From Combretum micranthum (taxonomy: Eukaryota; Streptophyta; Magnoliopsida; Myrtales; Combretaceae), in the NCBI GenBank assembly GCA_024138025.1, contig JAMXBD010002747.1:102231-166230 (forward strand): a stretch of 64,000 nucleotides of DNA, read 5' to 3'. Below, in pieces: positions 1-13,600 of the stretch. The stretch's first letter is position 1, and each line of letters starts with the position of its first letter. The translations under genes and the position numbers were made by a program. The notes beneath the pieces were generated by a model. The model saw only the letters and a list, made by a program, of their open reading frames with translations. It made no database searches and was not told the origin of the DNA.

Positions 1-120
1 CAAATCAAATCTTTCCACAACAACTCAAGCAAACCCTAAAGACACAATTTTTTTCTCCTATAACTAAGATCAAACCAAACAATTAAAATAAATGATAGAA
101 TTATCTGATTTAAGAAACTA

Positions 121-137
121 GAAGCTCTAATACCAAA
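121..137 (-). other. Possible primer-binding site of a minus-strand LTR retroelement
   Basis: The reverse complement reads TTTGGTATTAGAGCTTC, one or two changes from the initiator-Met-tRNA primer site (TGGTATCAGAGC) used by many plant LTR elements. The adjoining sequence from 138 (TGATGAGATAC) would be the inner end of a minus-strand LTR, its internal region lying left of the window. I could not find the other LTR end with confidence. It may be chance or an old fragment. Confidence 0.35.
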
Positions 138-2540
138 TGATGAGATACAATAAACCTTAGGTATGAAAAACCTAAGACCCAATCATTTGTTGATGAAAAT
201 TAAACCCTAGGATCATCTTGACATGAGTAAACAGTAACTCGACCCCAATTGAACCTGTCAATTGAAATTGATGAAACCTAACCCCAGCCAAACCTATTGA
301 TCGGAATGACAGTTATCCAAACGAAGCGTGACTCTAATTACACCTACTAATTAGAAAAAAAAAAAAAAGGCTATCAAAGAAAACAAGTTCTTATCACAAG
401 AACCAATGATAAACTCTCACAATAGAGAAAACTCTCTTAAGAGAATTTGTATTCATCAACACATGATCAACTAATATGTTTAGATATTTACATCTAAATG
501 GTTTTATAGAACTAAAACAAGGAAACTCAAAGGATATAAAAAATAGAACAATTGTATAAAGAAGGCTAGTGGCCCTTAATTATAAGCTAGCGGCCTATAT
601 TGTTTACACTAGCAGTGTTGAAGGCAGCGTTTAAAATTTCAATCCTGATCATTCTCAAAGTCGGCTCTAGGCCGGCGGCTTACTCCACCAAGATCGGCGG
701 CATACTCCGTCAAGAGTGGCAGCCTTCTTACCTACATACAGGTTCTTGATTGAAGGCTGGTGATTCCGTATTCTAGGCCGGCGGCTTTCTTTCCTAGTAG
801 CTTGATCCTCCAATATTTGCATTGTTTTAATTTGCTTTGTCATCACCATTTAATCCCCATTAGAACCTTCGTACCAATACCATGTCTAGTGAACTTATGC
901 CCTAAAGTAAGGATTACATGTCTAGTTACAATGTTTTTCCCTTCATGGTAAACAACATTTTTGAAGATGTATCTTATTAGATCTGACACTGAGCCACCAC
1001 CACTCACCCGAGAGAATAAATTGATACATTTGACGTTAAGCCACTGCCATTCGTCTAAGAGAACTTGCGTTTCAGCTTCTTGTTAACTTGTACGGACTGA
1101 TGATCCATGGGAATTTTTGGATGCTCTATAGGAAAATGCTATTGCAGAAGTAAAGATACAAGTTACTCTTCTAATATATGCAAATTCCTTATATTATATA
1201 TCAACTTAACATAGGCCACGACGTGTAATTTACAAATACATGTACAACCCATTACTTCAGGAGGAATTTCATATTGCAGCATTTGAATTTTAATTATCTT
1301 ATTTCCCAAACCATCCTGACATGTTAACGGAATTTTTGTTAGATATTGCCAAAGCATAGCAAAAAGCATGGCTTCTCATCATTCCATAGGAAGTTTATAC
1401 ACAGCATGATGGATATCATTATACTATTCTGATATAGCTAAAACATAGCAAAAAACACGACTTCTCGTCATTATTTTCAATAGTTGCCCACTAAAGATTG
1501 TTATCATTGTTCATATTATTTTAATGAAACTTAGTCAAGGCAGGTCCTTGCTACGAAGCCTCACTATACTAAGTCCCTATAGAGAATGTTCTATATAAGC
1601 TGGGATATATTATCAATTATATAAACAATGCACATGTTTTTTTTTTTTTTTTTTTTCTTTACATTAGATTTTTGTAATTAGTAAAAAATTAAAAAGAAGC
1701 ACAAGAATACAAGTGGACAATAAAATAAAAAAAATAAAAAAAAAAACATAATAACCTTTTCCCTTTTTTTTTTATAAAGTCTATGATTCACACTTACAAT
1801 CTGGTGAAATAGATTCAAATTATCCACTAAGTTGTGAAAACCAAAATATCATAATTCAACAATGTAATTTTAACACTAGAATTAAAAGGTTCTTTATAAT
1901 GTTGGTCAAAGAGCAAAATAGAAACTAAAACTTATATTTTGAAGACATTTCAAGGAGAGAATTGTGCTTACAAAAAATCAATCTCCAGCAAAATGAGGTA
2001 AAATAAAAGTTATTGAATCGTCAATGGTGGAACTAGAAACAATGGGACAAGGCTACATATTTGCTATGGTATATTGTCGAAAATCATGTAGAACGAATGG
2101 GCTACATATTTTACAATGATACCATTAATATCAAATATGAATTTTGCATGTACACACAAACATAATTATAAGACTACTTGTTCATGTTTTAGAATTGAAG
2201 GAGATAGAATAAAATGCTCCTAAACTTATAAGGAATTAACAATCCTAGAAAATTGAAAAGAAACAAAAATTATCAAAAGCTCTTGCTTTGAATTTTGTAT
2301 GTGTGCATATCGAACTTACCAATCAATGCTATCCTTGAAGAGAATTAGGTTTTTTTCTATGGTTGTGAAATGGTCTTAGAGAAATAGATAAGTATAAGAA
2401 CTAACAAATCTTGCACGTCTCTTTGGATGTTCGATTGAAGAAATAAAAAAGGAAAACAATGCTCTCAATACACTTAGCTATCATTAAGCAAATTTAAGCA
2501 ATCCCATATGGTATGGACACCATAATTTATAAAATGTAAT
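138..2540. other. Unassigned DNA, possibly LTR and old retroelement debris
   Basis: No convincing gene. The first several hundred bases could be the minus-strand LTR implied by the primer-like site at 121-137. The motif CTAGGCCGGCGGCTT appears near 667 and again near 773. A segment around 1350-1380 is repeated with changes about 90 bp later, near 1440-1470. On the minus strand, around 1163-1300, a short stretch with a Gly-Cys-Thr-Cys run vaguely resembles the region after integrase in Copia polyproteins, but this is too weak to call. Confidence 0.3.
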
Positions 2541-3450
2541 CTTCAATATAATTTGAATGTTTAAAATTTAGGATGTATATAGTTTACATGTTCTAGTAAT
2601 ATGTAAAATCTTTATACATGAAATTTGTATAGTATATATATTTTATATGTCATATATGATATTTTTCTTTATGTATATTGTATACTTTATTTTAATCCAT
2701 AATAAACATAGCATGTATATTTTATATGTTACTAGTAATATGTTGAATTAGGATATATATTATATGTTATAGTAACATATAAATTCCGTATAAATATGTT
2801 CTTAAATAGTATTTAGGATATATATAATTTATATGTTATAGTATATATAAAATATTTATACATGAAATTTAAATAATATGCACATATTCTTTATATGTTA
2901 TACACGATATATTTCTTACATATATTGTAATATTTTATTATAAAACATAAAAACATATCATATGTTTATATTCCTATATGTTATAAATGATCTATAATTT
3001 AGATGTTTCAGTTACATAGAATTATTTGTATATGTTCCTATAAATATTCAATATGTGTTATAACAACATATAAAATTTGTAAATACTATTACATGTTATA
3101 TGAGATAATAGTATGTATATATGCTTTATAAGTTAATATTATATAAAATTTGAATATTTCCTATATGATATATAGAATATATATATATATATTTAATGTT
3201 ATGAATACATAAAATTTGTACAAGATATAGATTTTATATGTTATATAGGATATAATTGTATTTGTATATCATATTTCATTATGTAAGATTAAAAAAAACA
3301 TATTGTATTTATATTAATATATAAAATTTGTAAATGTTTTTATATGTTATATAGGATGTATATATATACTAAGTTAAAGTAAAGATAAAATATATATGTA
3401 AAATATTTTATATATGTTTTTTACATATTATATATATATATATATATATT
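2540..3450. repeat. AT-rich degenerate tandem repeat region
   Basis: The segment is almost entirely A/T, with recurring blocks such as TATATGTTATA and TTTATACATGAAATTT. The second block occurs near 2610 and again near 2853, suggesting a period of about 245 bp that degenerates to the right. The region ends in a pure (TA)n run near 3430-3448. No coding potential. Confidence 0.5.
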
Positions 3451-3451
3451 C

Positions 3452-4399
3452 CAACATAGTAGAGGATAATTCATTGTCCCAATGATTATTTCATTATAGT
3501 AGGGAAAGTCTCCTTCTTTTGGGGTCATTTCATCATAGTGTGGGAGAATTTCTCATTTCAAGGCCATTTCACCATATTAGGGAGGAATCCCTTGTTCTAG
3601 GGACTACTTCATCACAATAGAGAGATTCCTCCATCTATGAGACATTTCACTATAAGGGGAGATTCGTCATTTCAAGAGACATTTCACTACACTTAGGGGG
3701 AATTTCTTATTCGAGGAGTTATTTCACCATAGTAGAAGGGAATTCCTCATCCAAGGAGCTATTTCACCAAAGTAAGGAAGATTCCTCGATCTAAGAGACA
3801 TTTCACCATAATAGAGGTAATTCCTCGTTGTAGAGGTCATTTACCTTATGGGGGGGGAGAACTCATTCCATGGGCTATTTTACATAGTAAGTGGGATTTT
3901 TCATTTTAGGGTTATTTTACCATAGTAGGGGAGAATTCCTCCTTTTACAAGGAATTTCACAACAATGGGGAACTTCCTCATTCAACGAGTAATTTCACTG
4001 CAAAAGGGGGTTAATACATCATTCCAAGGGCCATTTCACCATAACAGGGAAAAATTCCTTATTTTAAGAGTCATTCCATTACAGTAGAACATTTCACCAC
4101 AATAAAGGGTAATTCCTCATACGATGGGTCATTTCACCACAATGGGAGGAATTCATTATTCCTTGACTTATTTCTTTTTTTTGCCATCATCCTTGGCCTA
4201 TTTCACTACAATAGGGGTGAATTTCTCGTTCTAAGGATTATTTACCAAACAGGAGAGAATTTCTTGTTCTTATTGTCATTTAACCATAGTAGGGAGAATT
4301 TTTCATTATAGGGGCCATTTCACCATAATAAGTGAAAATTCCTCATTTCAAGGGCCGTTTCACCATATTAAGGGAGAATTCATCCTTCCACGGGGCATT
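3452..4399. repeat. Degenerate ~40-bp tandem array, left part
   Basis: About two dozen imperfect units follow one another, each with a core like ATTTCACCATAGTAGGGG followed by AATTCCTCATTC. Clear unit starts at 3721, 3761, 3800 and about 3839 give a period near 40 bp. Units differ from each other at many positions, so the array is old. It stops exactly where the giant LTR begins at 4400 and resumes in the same unit phase at 15286, so both parts were once one array. No reading frame is conserved. Confidence 0.85.
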
Positions 4400-4608
4400 T
4401 GTAATCCCCCTAATTTCTCATAATCTAGTTTTAATATAAATTTTAAAAGAATGGTTAAAACGAGTAGCAAAAATCACTCCAAATTTTTCACGATTTAAAT
4501 TTTTTTAAGTATTAACAAATTATAATCTTTTTCACTAAGACCTTAAAAGTTCATAATAAAAAATAAAGAAAACTATTTAATATTTACAAACTTAAGTTTT
4601 AATGTAAA

Positions 4609-4641
<33 letters not shown>

Positions 4642-5768
4642 TTCAAGTTAAATAATTCTGAGTTTATAAAAACTAAAAGTCTGATATAAACCAGTAATTT
4701 ATAATTAGTAAAAAGAACTGAGTAACAAATATAAAATTAAAATTAAATTTCTAATCTAATAAAAAGTCTAGAATAAATTTATAAATAGAAACGATTTCAT
4801 ATGTAATTTCAAATCTTAAAGATTTATAATAAAGTCGAATTAAGGGCAATATAATTATTAATTTATCAAAATACCACGAAACGAAACTTTTAAACAAATA
4901 AAATATAATTTACGATAGCAAGTATAAAAACAAAAAAGTGAAAGTATTAAACTAAAGATTCTATGTATACTATCATATACAGAATATTTAATATCGTTAA
5001 TATGTAAATTTTTATCCAAAAATATTATCAAATCGGTATTTATTATACGTGTCATTTGGATCCACAAAATTAAATTTTTTCACCAATTTATATTTTCCCC
5101 CACTCCTTACATATTTATTGGTTATAAATTTATCATCTTCTTATTATTTTTATATTTTTATATATCCCAACTGATTTGCATTTTTTTCGTTTGATATACG
5201 TTACGGTTTGGAATTGCTTTTCAATTTCAATCTCTCCCTGGACGCGGATGAATTCTAAAGAAAAAGCGAAAATTCAAACACATATATACAAATCTTTAAT
5301 AGAAATTCTGTGTATACTATAGTGTTTAGAATATTTAATAACGCGAATATAGAACTTCTCATCTAAAAATATTACTAAATTAATATTTAATATACGTATC
5401 ACTTAAACCCGCAAAATTGATTTTTTTCACAAATTTATTTTTATTCCCTCCTTATACGGTTATAAATTCATTATCTTATCTTTATATTTTATTTATATAT
5501 ATCCTAAACCTAAAATAATTATCAACTCATATATTTATATATATATAATATATGGTTTGGCTACCAAATTCGGTGGGGAAGCTACGAGGAAGAGGAGCCG
5601 GATTTTTGGGACCAATAATGCATCCTTTGTCAACTAAATCAACCCAAAAGATCAACTAAATAATGACAACTCAATAGAGCATTAATTGAAGTAAAAATGA
5701 CAGCCAACTGAGATCAAAACCGAAGAATTCGGAGGAGATATGCAGCCGCAACTTGTCCTTCTTTCTTC

Positions 5769-5780
5769 TATATATATACC
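5769..5780 (+). promoter_or_regulatory. TATA box of family-A 5' LTR
   Basis: TATATATATACC follows CTTCTTTCTTC and precedes a leader-like A/C-rich stretch. The same arrangement occurs near 12008-12019 in the right LTR and near 34138-34150 in the diverged solo LTR. It is the best candidate core promoter of the element; the start site is inferred, not observed. Confidence 0.55.
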
Positions 5781-6763
5781 TTGAAGCTCATATTGGCAAG
5801 CAAACAACCTTCATTTACTCTCAAATTTTCCAGATCAAACAAACCTTTTGAGCAATCCAATCAACCTAAAAACAGAAATCAAATCGTCCTAAACATCTCA
5901 GTTCAAATCAAAGAAGAAAATAATATGAAAAACGCTCAAATGGATGTCAAGGTAAGTTGTTGTATTTCGTTGTTTTTTTTTAAAACAAGTATGGAACTAA
6001 CTCCTAATGATACTAGGATCATAATACAAACCCAAAACAAGCTTCAAATCACGTCCAGATAGCTCCAAGAAGGTAAACCCTTAAACTTGAGTTATACTTA
6101 TTTAATCCGAAAATTAAATTAAGGATGAGTTTTGATGATTTGAGTTGATATATATGTAGAAATATCTGTATAAACTAGAAATGAATTAGAATGGATTTGG
6201 ACGTGTAAAATGATGCAAAATCGGACTTGAACCAGGTTGAAGATGATGAATAGTGCCCTGATACTGTTCACGTGAATAGTAACTATATGTGCAGAATTTT
6301 ATTTAAAAAAAAAAAATTTAATTAGTTTTATTAATTCTGATAGGTTGTTAATTATTAAAAATATATATTTAATTTTATTCTGAAGTGAAAATAATTTTTT
6401 TATAATTTTTGGAATTATTTTTAGTAATATATAGTTATTTAAGTATATTATAAGTAAATACTTTAGTATTATTGAAAATGTAGAAAAATATAATTTTATA
6501 TATTTTGGTTAGATAAAATAATTAATAATATTTTATTATTAATTCTGAAATTATGATTTTTTTAATTAATTAATTAATTTTAACATTAGTTTTTATTATG
6601 TGAGCTATGTAAGATATAGATTATAAGTATATGTTTTAGTAATGTAAAAAGTGTTAAAATTAATTTTATTTATTACGAATTTTCATTATAAAGTTAATAA
6701 TTATATTTATAAAAAAAAAAAAAAAAGAGAAAGAAGAAAGAAAAATTGAATATCCCAAAGTAA

Positions 6764-6782
6764 GGGACGTAAATGACGTCCC
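6764..6782. promoter_or_regulatory. ACGT-centred palindrome in family-A LTR
   Basis: GGGACGTAAATGACGTCCC is an inverted repeat containing TGACGTC, the core bound by plant bZIP factors. A second related palindrome, GGGACATAACGTCCC, lies at 6895-6909. Both are present in the right LTR (13029-13047 and 13161-13175). Binding is inference from the motif. Confidence 0.35.
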
Positions 6783-8941
6783 CTAGATTAAGCCGGCGAG
6801 GATTATAATACATATATATATATAATAAAAATAATAATAATAATATAATAATAAAAAACTAAAAAAAAAACAAAGAAAGAAAGAAAGAAAACCTGGGACA
6901 TAACGTCCCTGGACCTTTGCAAATGAGAATAATAATAATATAAATAATAATAATTTAGTATTAAGTAATTGATAAATTAATTTTATTATTTCAAATAAAA
7001 TTTTTATAATTAATAAATATTCCGTAATTTATGTTTTAGCTAAAACTAATAGAAATATAACTTGAACTACTTATGTTATTAATGAAATATATATAACAAT
7101 GAAATAAATAAATAAATGAATAATATTTTGATATTGATTTTATTATTAAAGTTTATTTTCTTAAGCAATATTATTACTTGTATTACAAATATTATTGATC
7201 TATTACTAATATCACTAATGTTGTTAGTAGTAATATACATTATTATTAAGCCTATTGATATTACAATATTAGTATTATTGATTTTGTTACTAAAACTATT
7301 AAATTGTTTTTGTAATTATTTTTACTATTAGTAGAAATATTAAAACTAATATAATCACCATTATCTTTGATACTATATATACTATTACTTTTATGAGTAT
7401 CACTAATACTAAGATTAGTATATTATATAAATAAAATATATGATTTTTGGTAACTAATTAAAAATAGATTTAGTAATTGAATTAGGCGATTAGTTTCCAA
7501 TTAACTCAGCTTAGATTAATATAGTAAGTAAAACCATAAAAAGAAAGGAGTACGTAATTTCTAAAATATGTCTAATTTAGAATTAGTGTAAATAATAGTA
7601 TAAGTTATACCAAAACTAATCCGGTGAATATGATATTTCAAATATCTTATCTTCGGAACTAATAGAAGAATAGATAGTAAATAATAAAATCTGTTATTTC
7701 ATTCCATAGGAATATAAATCGGTTCTCGGACTACCAGTAGATTATTACAGCAATATAGCAGGACCACAGGTGAGGACTTTGACCTTATCATATTGTTTGT
7801 GCTTGTAGTTAGTGCATTGATAATAACATATCAAACTGAATTACATGTGGGTTTGGGTAAATTGCATGCTGCTTGGTGTATGTATGATTGCCAAAACATC
7901 TTATTATAATTAACAATTTCTTTGTATGATGACAATTGTATGGAGCATGTTGATGTTTGTCTGTAATTGTATTATCGCCCTGAACCTGACTAAAAACTAT
8001 TGGTACCATAAAATGAAATGGGCATGCATCGCATATATTGCATATTTGCATCTCTAAAAGCGTAGTAGTCTATTACGTATTGGCCATCCGGGACTCTGAT
8101 AATGCTTGGTTGACCTAGGCTAAAGGCTAGTAGATCAACGCAAGGTTACCTTTGATCTGTTAGTACCATAAGAACTAAGTGGTAAATGAAGGACGCCGCT
8201 TATGGTATTGATTGGATGACTAATGCTTAGGGAGTTGCTAAAGGTATGTACAAGGGATGGTTTGTTAAGCTATCATATTAAAAGGGATAACCCTAATACG
8301 AGAAATCGTAAGATTCCCTTGTATGCTTGGCTTCTTCTGGATAGACTATGTACTACTGGTTCCTTCAACCCTGATGAGAGGGGTAAATCTCCATCCTGCT
8401 TTGGACTCCGGATTCTCCAGGCTTGTATTTGTTCATATGCTTGATTGTGGCATTACATATGTTTGCTAAGTAAACTTGATTTCCATTGTTTGATATGTGG
8501 TCTGGTCAGGTCATCTCACTGAGCGTGTGGTTTTGCTCACCCTCCAACAGTCTTTGTGCAGGTATAACGTTAGCTGGGATTGGGTTAAGCATGAGTGAAG
8601 AGTGCTACATCAAAAGACCTTGCTGAAGATAGTTTCATAGATTATATTGGTCTCAAAGAACAAATTAGATAAATGGTATAATTGATTAAGATCTTGTATT
8701 TTATAGGTTTAATCTCAATTTCATTATTTGGTAGGGGATACCGATTCTCTGCGGTTCTGGCAAACTAAGGAAAATCGGAATCCTTAGTATTTATATAATA
8801 TATTGGTATGACTACATTACATGTAACAATTATAAGATAGAGTCTTGTAATATCTGACTTGCAAGACGGTTCTCATATTACGGGTGCACACGTGGTATGA
8901 ACATGATACTACTAGGCCCTATTTTGGGGCGTGACAGAGTT

Positions 8942-8953
8942 TGGTATCAGAGC
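8942..8953 (+). other. Primer-binding site (initiator Met-tRNA type), family-A element
   Basis: TGGTATCAGAGC, complementary to the 3' end of plant initiator Met tRNA, lies five bases after the LTR end CA at 8936. This fixes the element's orientation as + and the 5' LTR end. Confidence 0.85.
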
Positions 8954-10650
8954 TTTAGGTTGTCAGAGATAGGAGTAACCTACCAAATGTGAGATTGGGT
9001 AGAACCTGGGTAGATAAATTAAGTTTATAAAACTAAAAGATGTAGACATATAGGCTATCTATATTTATATATTATAATATGGGCACATGTGGTCCACAAA
9101 AAGGTGTAAATGACAAACTCTTACATCTTACTCTAGTGTCGAAAGACATTACAACCTTAGACTAGAAGCCCAACCACAAGCTTCTAGGCTTGATAAGTTT
9201 AAGTCAGTAAAGTCATGAAGTATTTCTCTTTTCCTGTTCATATGGATTGGAACTGACAGGGAAAATCAGTGACTGTAGGTAATACAATACACCACTTCAA
9301 TAGGAATATTAGATGAGTCCTCAATCATACTCTAGATTGCAAGAACCCCTGTAGCAACACATTAAGAAATAAATCGACAGATCATGGAGATTGAACGGAA
9401 GATAAGACTTCCTTCTGCATTTATAGTACTATTGGTTAAAGCAGAAAAGATAATTCTTGACCTCAGTATGTTTGAAGAATTATAAAGAATAAGAGAAGAT
9501 TGGAACATAGTAAAATCATATCCTTAGGGTTGAATCAATAATAGAATCATGCTTTTGACGATTAGAAATACTTTTATCTGGGAATATATATTAAGAAAAT
9601 GAAATCCTTAAGTTAAATCTACGAATGCTGTAGTAGAAAATGGGAATAAGCAGTATGGATTGAATGAAGTTTAAATAGTGCTAATAACTAGTAATAAATA
9701 AGAAATTGGTGGAATGGTCGGTACAAATTTTATCTGTGGAGATTAGTATTAAATTAAGTGGAATAATGACTGTTGTCTTAAGAATATCCATATGAATAGA
9801 AATCAATCATGTAAGGAAAGTCATATTATACGAATTGAGTTTTGGAAATAGATCAATGATAATTAAAGATAGTTCCAGCATGAATAATCAGTTAAAGACT
9901 ATTTTATAGCACTAATGTATGGAAGACAAAGCATAGTGCTGATTTGGTGAATCCAAAATAGTGGGATTATTGATGAATATGAATCAGAGTTCGATAGTGT
10001 AGAAGGATAAGAATGTCAATAACAATAAGACTACTAAAACCACACAAGCGTACGTGGTTTTGGACTTATATAACATTGAATAAAAGTATGAATAACGGAT
10101 ATACAAAGTGTATTCAGGATTGAATTTTGGAATATTTGGAGAATTGGTATGTTATAAAAGCGGAAGGTATTATTAGTTGATGGTTGAATAATATATGAGA
10201 TTTTATCAGAAGTACTGAAGCAATCATACTTGTAAATTAAGGAGAAACTCAAGACAAATACAGTGGAATAAGATGGAATAAATGATCATATTTTACTATA
10301 ATGATTCTATAGAAAGCCGTAGCGATTATGAATTATACCTTTGGAGATGATAAGTACATTAAAAGGAGAATCTCAGTCATTCAATTGATGTATACTCATA
10401 GTCAACGATTTTATAAGTGGTTATTGAGTTTTTAAAAGTGTTATCCTACTGATAGCATATAAAATAAGGTAGTTACGAGAATTATAGGAAGAAATATAGT
10501 TGGTAAAATAAAACGTTTTATTAGTTTGACTGTTGTAGAGATATAAGACTATAAATACGAGATAAGCGTCTATAGTAGAATAATTCCTAAATACAAAAGT
10601 CACTAGAATTTTAAATAAACCCCTACAAGTTTCGAGGACGAAACTTTTCA

Positions 10651-10664
10651 TAAGGGGGGGAGAA
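10651..10664 (+). other. Polypurine tract, family-A element
   Basis: TAAGGGGGGGAGAA lies directly before the right LTR start (TGTAATCC at 10665), the standard position of the plus-strand primer. Confidence 0.85.
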
Positions 10665-13600
10665 TGTAATCCCCCTAATTTCTCATAATCTAGTTTTAAT
10701 ATAAATTTTTAAAAGAATGGTTAAAACGAGTAGCAAAAATCACTCCAAATTTTTCACGATTTAAATTTTTTTAAGTATTAACAAATTATAATCTTTTTCA
10801 CTAAGACCTTAAAAGTTCATAATAAAAAATAAAGAAAACTATTTAATATTTACAAACTTAAGTTTTAATGTAAAATATATATATATATATATTAAAACAT
10901 TCAAGTTAAATAATTCTGAGTCTATAAAAACTAAAAGTCTGATATAAACCAGTAATTTATAATTAGTAAAAAGAACTGAGTAACAAATATAAAATTAAAA
11001 TTAAATTTCTAATCTAATAAAAAGTCTAGAATAAATTTATAAATAGAAATGATTTCATATGTAATTTCAAATCTTAAAGATTTATAATAAAGTCGAATTA
11101 AGGGCAATATAATTATTAATTTATCAAAATACCACGAAACGAAACTTTTAAACAAATAAAATATAATTTATGATAGCAGGTATAAAAACAAAATGAAAGT
11201 ATTAAACTAAAGATTCTATATACTATCATATTCAGAATATTTAATATCGTTAATATGTAAATTTTTATCCAAAAATATTATCAAATCGTATTTATCATAC
11301 GTGTCATTTAGATCCACAAAATTAATTTTTTCACCAATTTATATTTTCCCCACTCCTTACATATTTATTGGTTATAAATTTATCATCTTCTTATTATTTT
11401 TATATTTTTATATCCTAACTGATTTGCATTTTTTTTCGTTTGATACGTACGGTTTGAATTGCTTTTCAATTTCAATCTCTCCTGGACGCGATGAATTCAA
11501 AGAAAAAGCGAAAATTCAAACACATATATACAAATCTTTAATAGAAATTCTGTGTATACTATAGTGTTTAGAATATTTAATAACGCGAATATAGAACTTC
11601 TCATCTAAAAATATTACTAAATTAATATTTAATATACGTATCACTTAAACCGCAAAATTGATTTTTTTCACAAATTTATTTTTATTCCCTCCTTATACGG
11701 TTATAAATTCATTATCTTATCTTTATATTTTATTATATACCCAAACCTAAAATAATTATCAACTCATATATATATATATATATATATGGTTTGGCTACCA
11801 AATTCGGTGGGGAAGCTACGAGGAAGAGGAGCCGGATTTTTGGGACCAATAATGCATCCTTTTGTCAACTAAATCAACCCAAAAGATCAACTAAATAATG
11901 ACAACTCAATAGAGCATTAATTGAAGTAAAAATGACAGCCAACTGAGATCAAAACCGAAGGAATTCGGAGGAGATATGCAGCCGCAACTTGTCCTTCTTT
12001 CTCTTCTATATATATACCTTGAAGCATCATATTGGGCAAGCAAACAACCTTCATTTACTCTCAAATTTTCCAGATCAAACAAACACCTTTTGAGCAATCC
12101 AATCAACCTAAAAACAGAAATCAAATCGTCCTAAACATCTCAGTTCAAATCAAAGAAGAAAATAATATGAAAAACGCTCAAATGGATGTCAAGGTAAGTT
12201 GTTGTATTTCGGTTTGTTTTTTTTTAAAACAAGTATTGGAACTAACTCCTAATGATACTAGGATCATAATACAACCCAAAACAAGCTTCAAATCACGTCC
12301 AGATAGCTCCAAGAAGGTAAGAACTCTTAAACTTGAGTTATACTTATTTAATCCGAAAATTATAATTTAAGGATGAGTTTTGATGATTTGAGTTGATATA
12401 TATGTAGAAATATCATGTATAAATGCTTAGAAATGAATTAGAATGGATTTGGACGTGTAAAATGATGCAAAATCGGACTTGAACCAAGGTTGAAGATGAT
12501 GAATAGTGCCCTGGTACTGTTCACGTGAATAGTACTATATGTGCAGAATTTTATTTAAAAAAAAAAAATTTTTAATTAGTTTTATTAATTCTGATAGGTT
12601 GGTTAATTATTAAAAATATATATTTATTTTATTCTGAAGTGAAAATAATTTTTTTATAATTTTTGGAATTATTTTTAGTAATATATAGTTATTTAAGTAT
12701 ATGTATATGTAAATACTTTAGTATTATTGAAAATGTAGAAAAATATAATTTTATATATTTTGGTTAGATAAAATAATTAATAATATTTTATTTATTAATT
12801 CTGAATTATTATGATTTTTTTTAATTAATTAATTAATTTTTAACATTAGTTTTATTAGTGTGAGCTATGTAAGATATAGATTATAAGTATATGTTTTAGT
12901 AATGTAAAAAGTGTTAAAAATTAATATTTTATTTATTACGAATTTTCATTATAAAGTTAATAATTATATTTTATAAAAAAAAAAAAAAAGAGAAAAGAAG
13001 AAGAAAAATTGAATATCCCAAGAGTAAGGGGACGTAAATGACGTCCCTAGATTAAGCCGGCGAGGATTATATATACATATATATATATATATATACAATA
13101 ATATAATAATAATATAATAATAAAATAACTAAAAAAAAAAAGAAAGAAAGAAAGAAACCTGGGACATAACGTCCCTGGACCTTTGCAAATGAGAATAATA
13201 ATAATAATAATAATAATAATAAGTAGTAGTAGTAATTGATAAATTAATTTTATTATTTCAAATAAAATTTTATAATTATAAATTCCGTAATTTATGTTTT
13301 AGCTAAAACTAATAGAAATAACTTGAACTACTTATGTTATTAATGAAATAATATATAACAATGAATAAATAAATAAATGAATAAATATTTGATATTGATT
13401 TTATCATTAAAGTTTATTTTCTTAAGCAATATTATTACTTGTATTACAAATTATTGATCTATTACTAATATCACTAATGTTGTTAGTAGTAATATTACAT
13501 TTTATTAAGCCTATTGATATCATCAATATTAGTATTATTGATTTTGTTACTAAAATTATTAAATTGTTTTTGTAATTATTTTTACTATTAGTAGAAATTT

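Larger units (their letters stand above)
4400..8936 (+). repeat. 5' LTR, family A (4.5 kb)
   Basis: Left LTR, TG...CA bounded, 4537 bp, almost colinear with 10665-15196. A TATA-like run (TATATATATACC) lies near 5769-5780. A good splice donor (AAG|GTAAGT, 5951/5952) and an acceptor-like pyrimidine/CAG (ending 8561) are conserved with the other copies. Much of 6300-7450 is A/T-rich with AT-microsatellite character. Short frames inside, such as the 73-codon one at 8223-8444, lie in repeat sequence and are probably not genes. Confidence 0.85.
8937..10664 (+). other. Non-coding internal region of family-A element
   Basis: About 1.7 kb between primer site and polypurine tract. I see no gag zinc knuckle, protease DTG/DSG, RT YVDD or integrase motif in any frame, and only short frames occur. 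The right end (about 10625-10664) has the GAGGACGAAACTTTT then G-rich tract typical of plant Gypsy elements. The remaining sequence is A-rich and resembles scrambled retroelement internal DNA. Confidence 0.7.

Noticed and set aside
3452..4399. Repeat-spacer pattern that could look like a CRISPR array
   Set aside because: Units are directly adjacent, every part is degenerate, no unique spacers, and the genome is plant nuclear.
7116..7331. Hydrophobic 71-codon frame that could be a small membrane protein
   Set aside because: Isoleucine/leucine richness comes from A/T-rich microsatellite-like DNA; the equivalent stretch of the right LTR breaks the frame.
8223..8444. 73-codon frame, identical to the one at 14484-14705
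   Set aside because: It lies in both paired LTRs, so identity only reflects recent duplication. The diverged solo LTR does not keep the frame.
8942..8955. tRNA gene
   Set aside because: Only the short Met-tRNA-complementary primer site is present; no cloverleaf around it.
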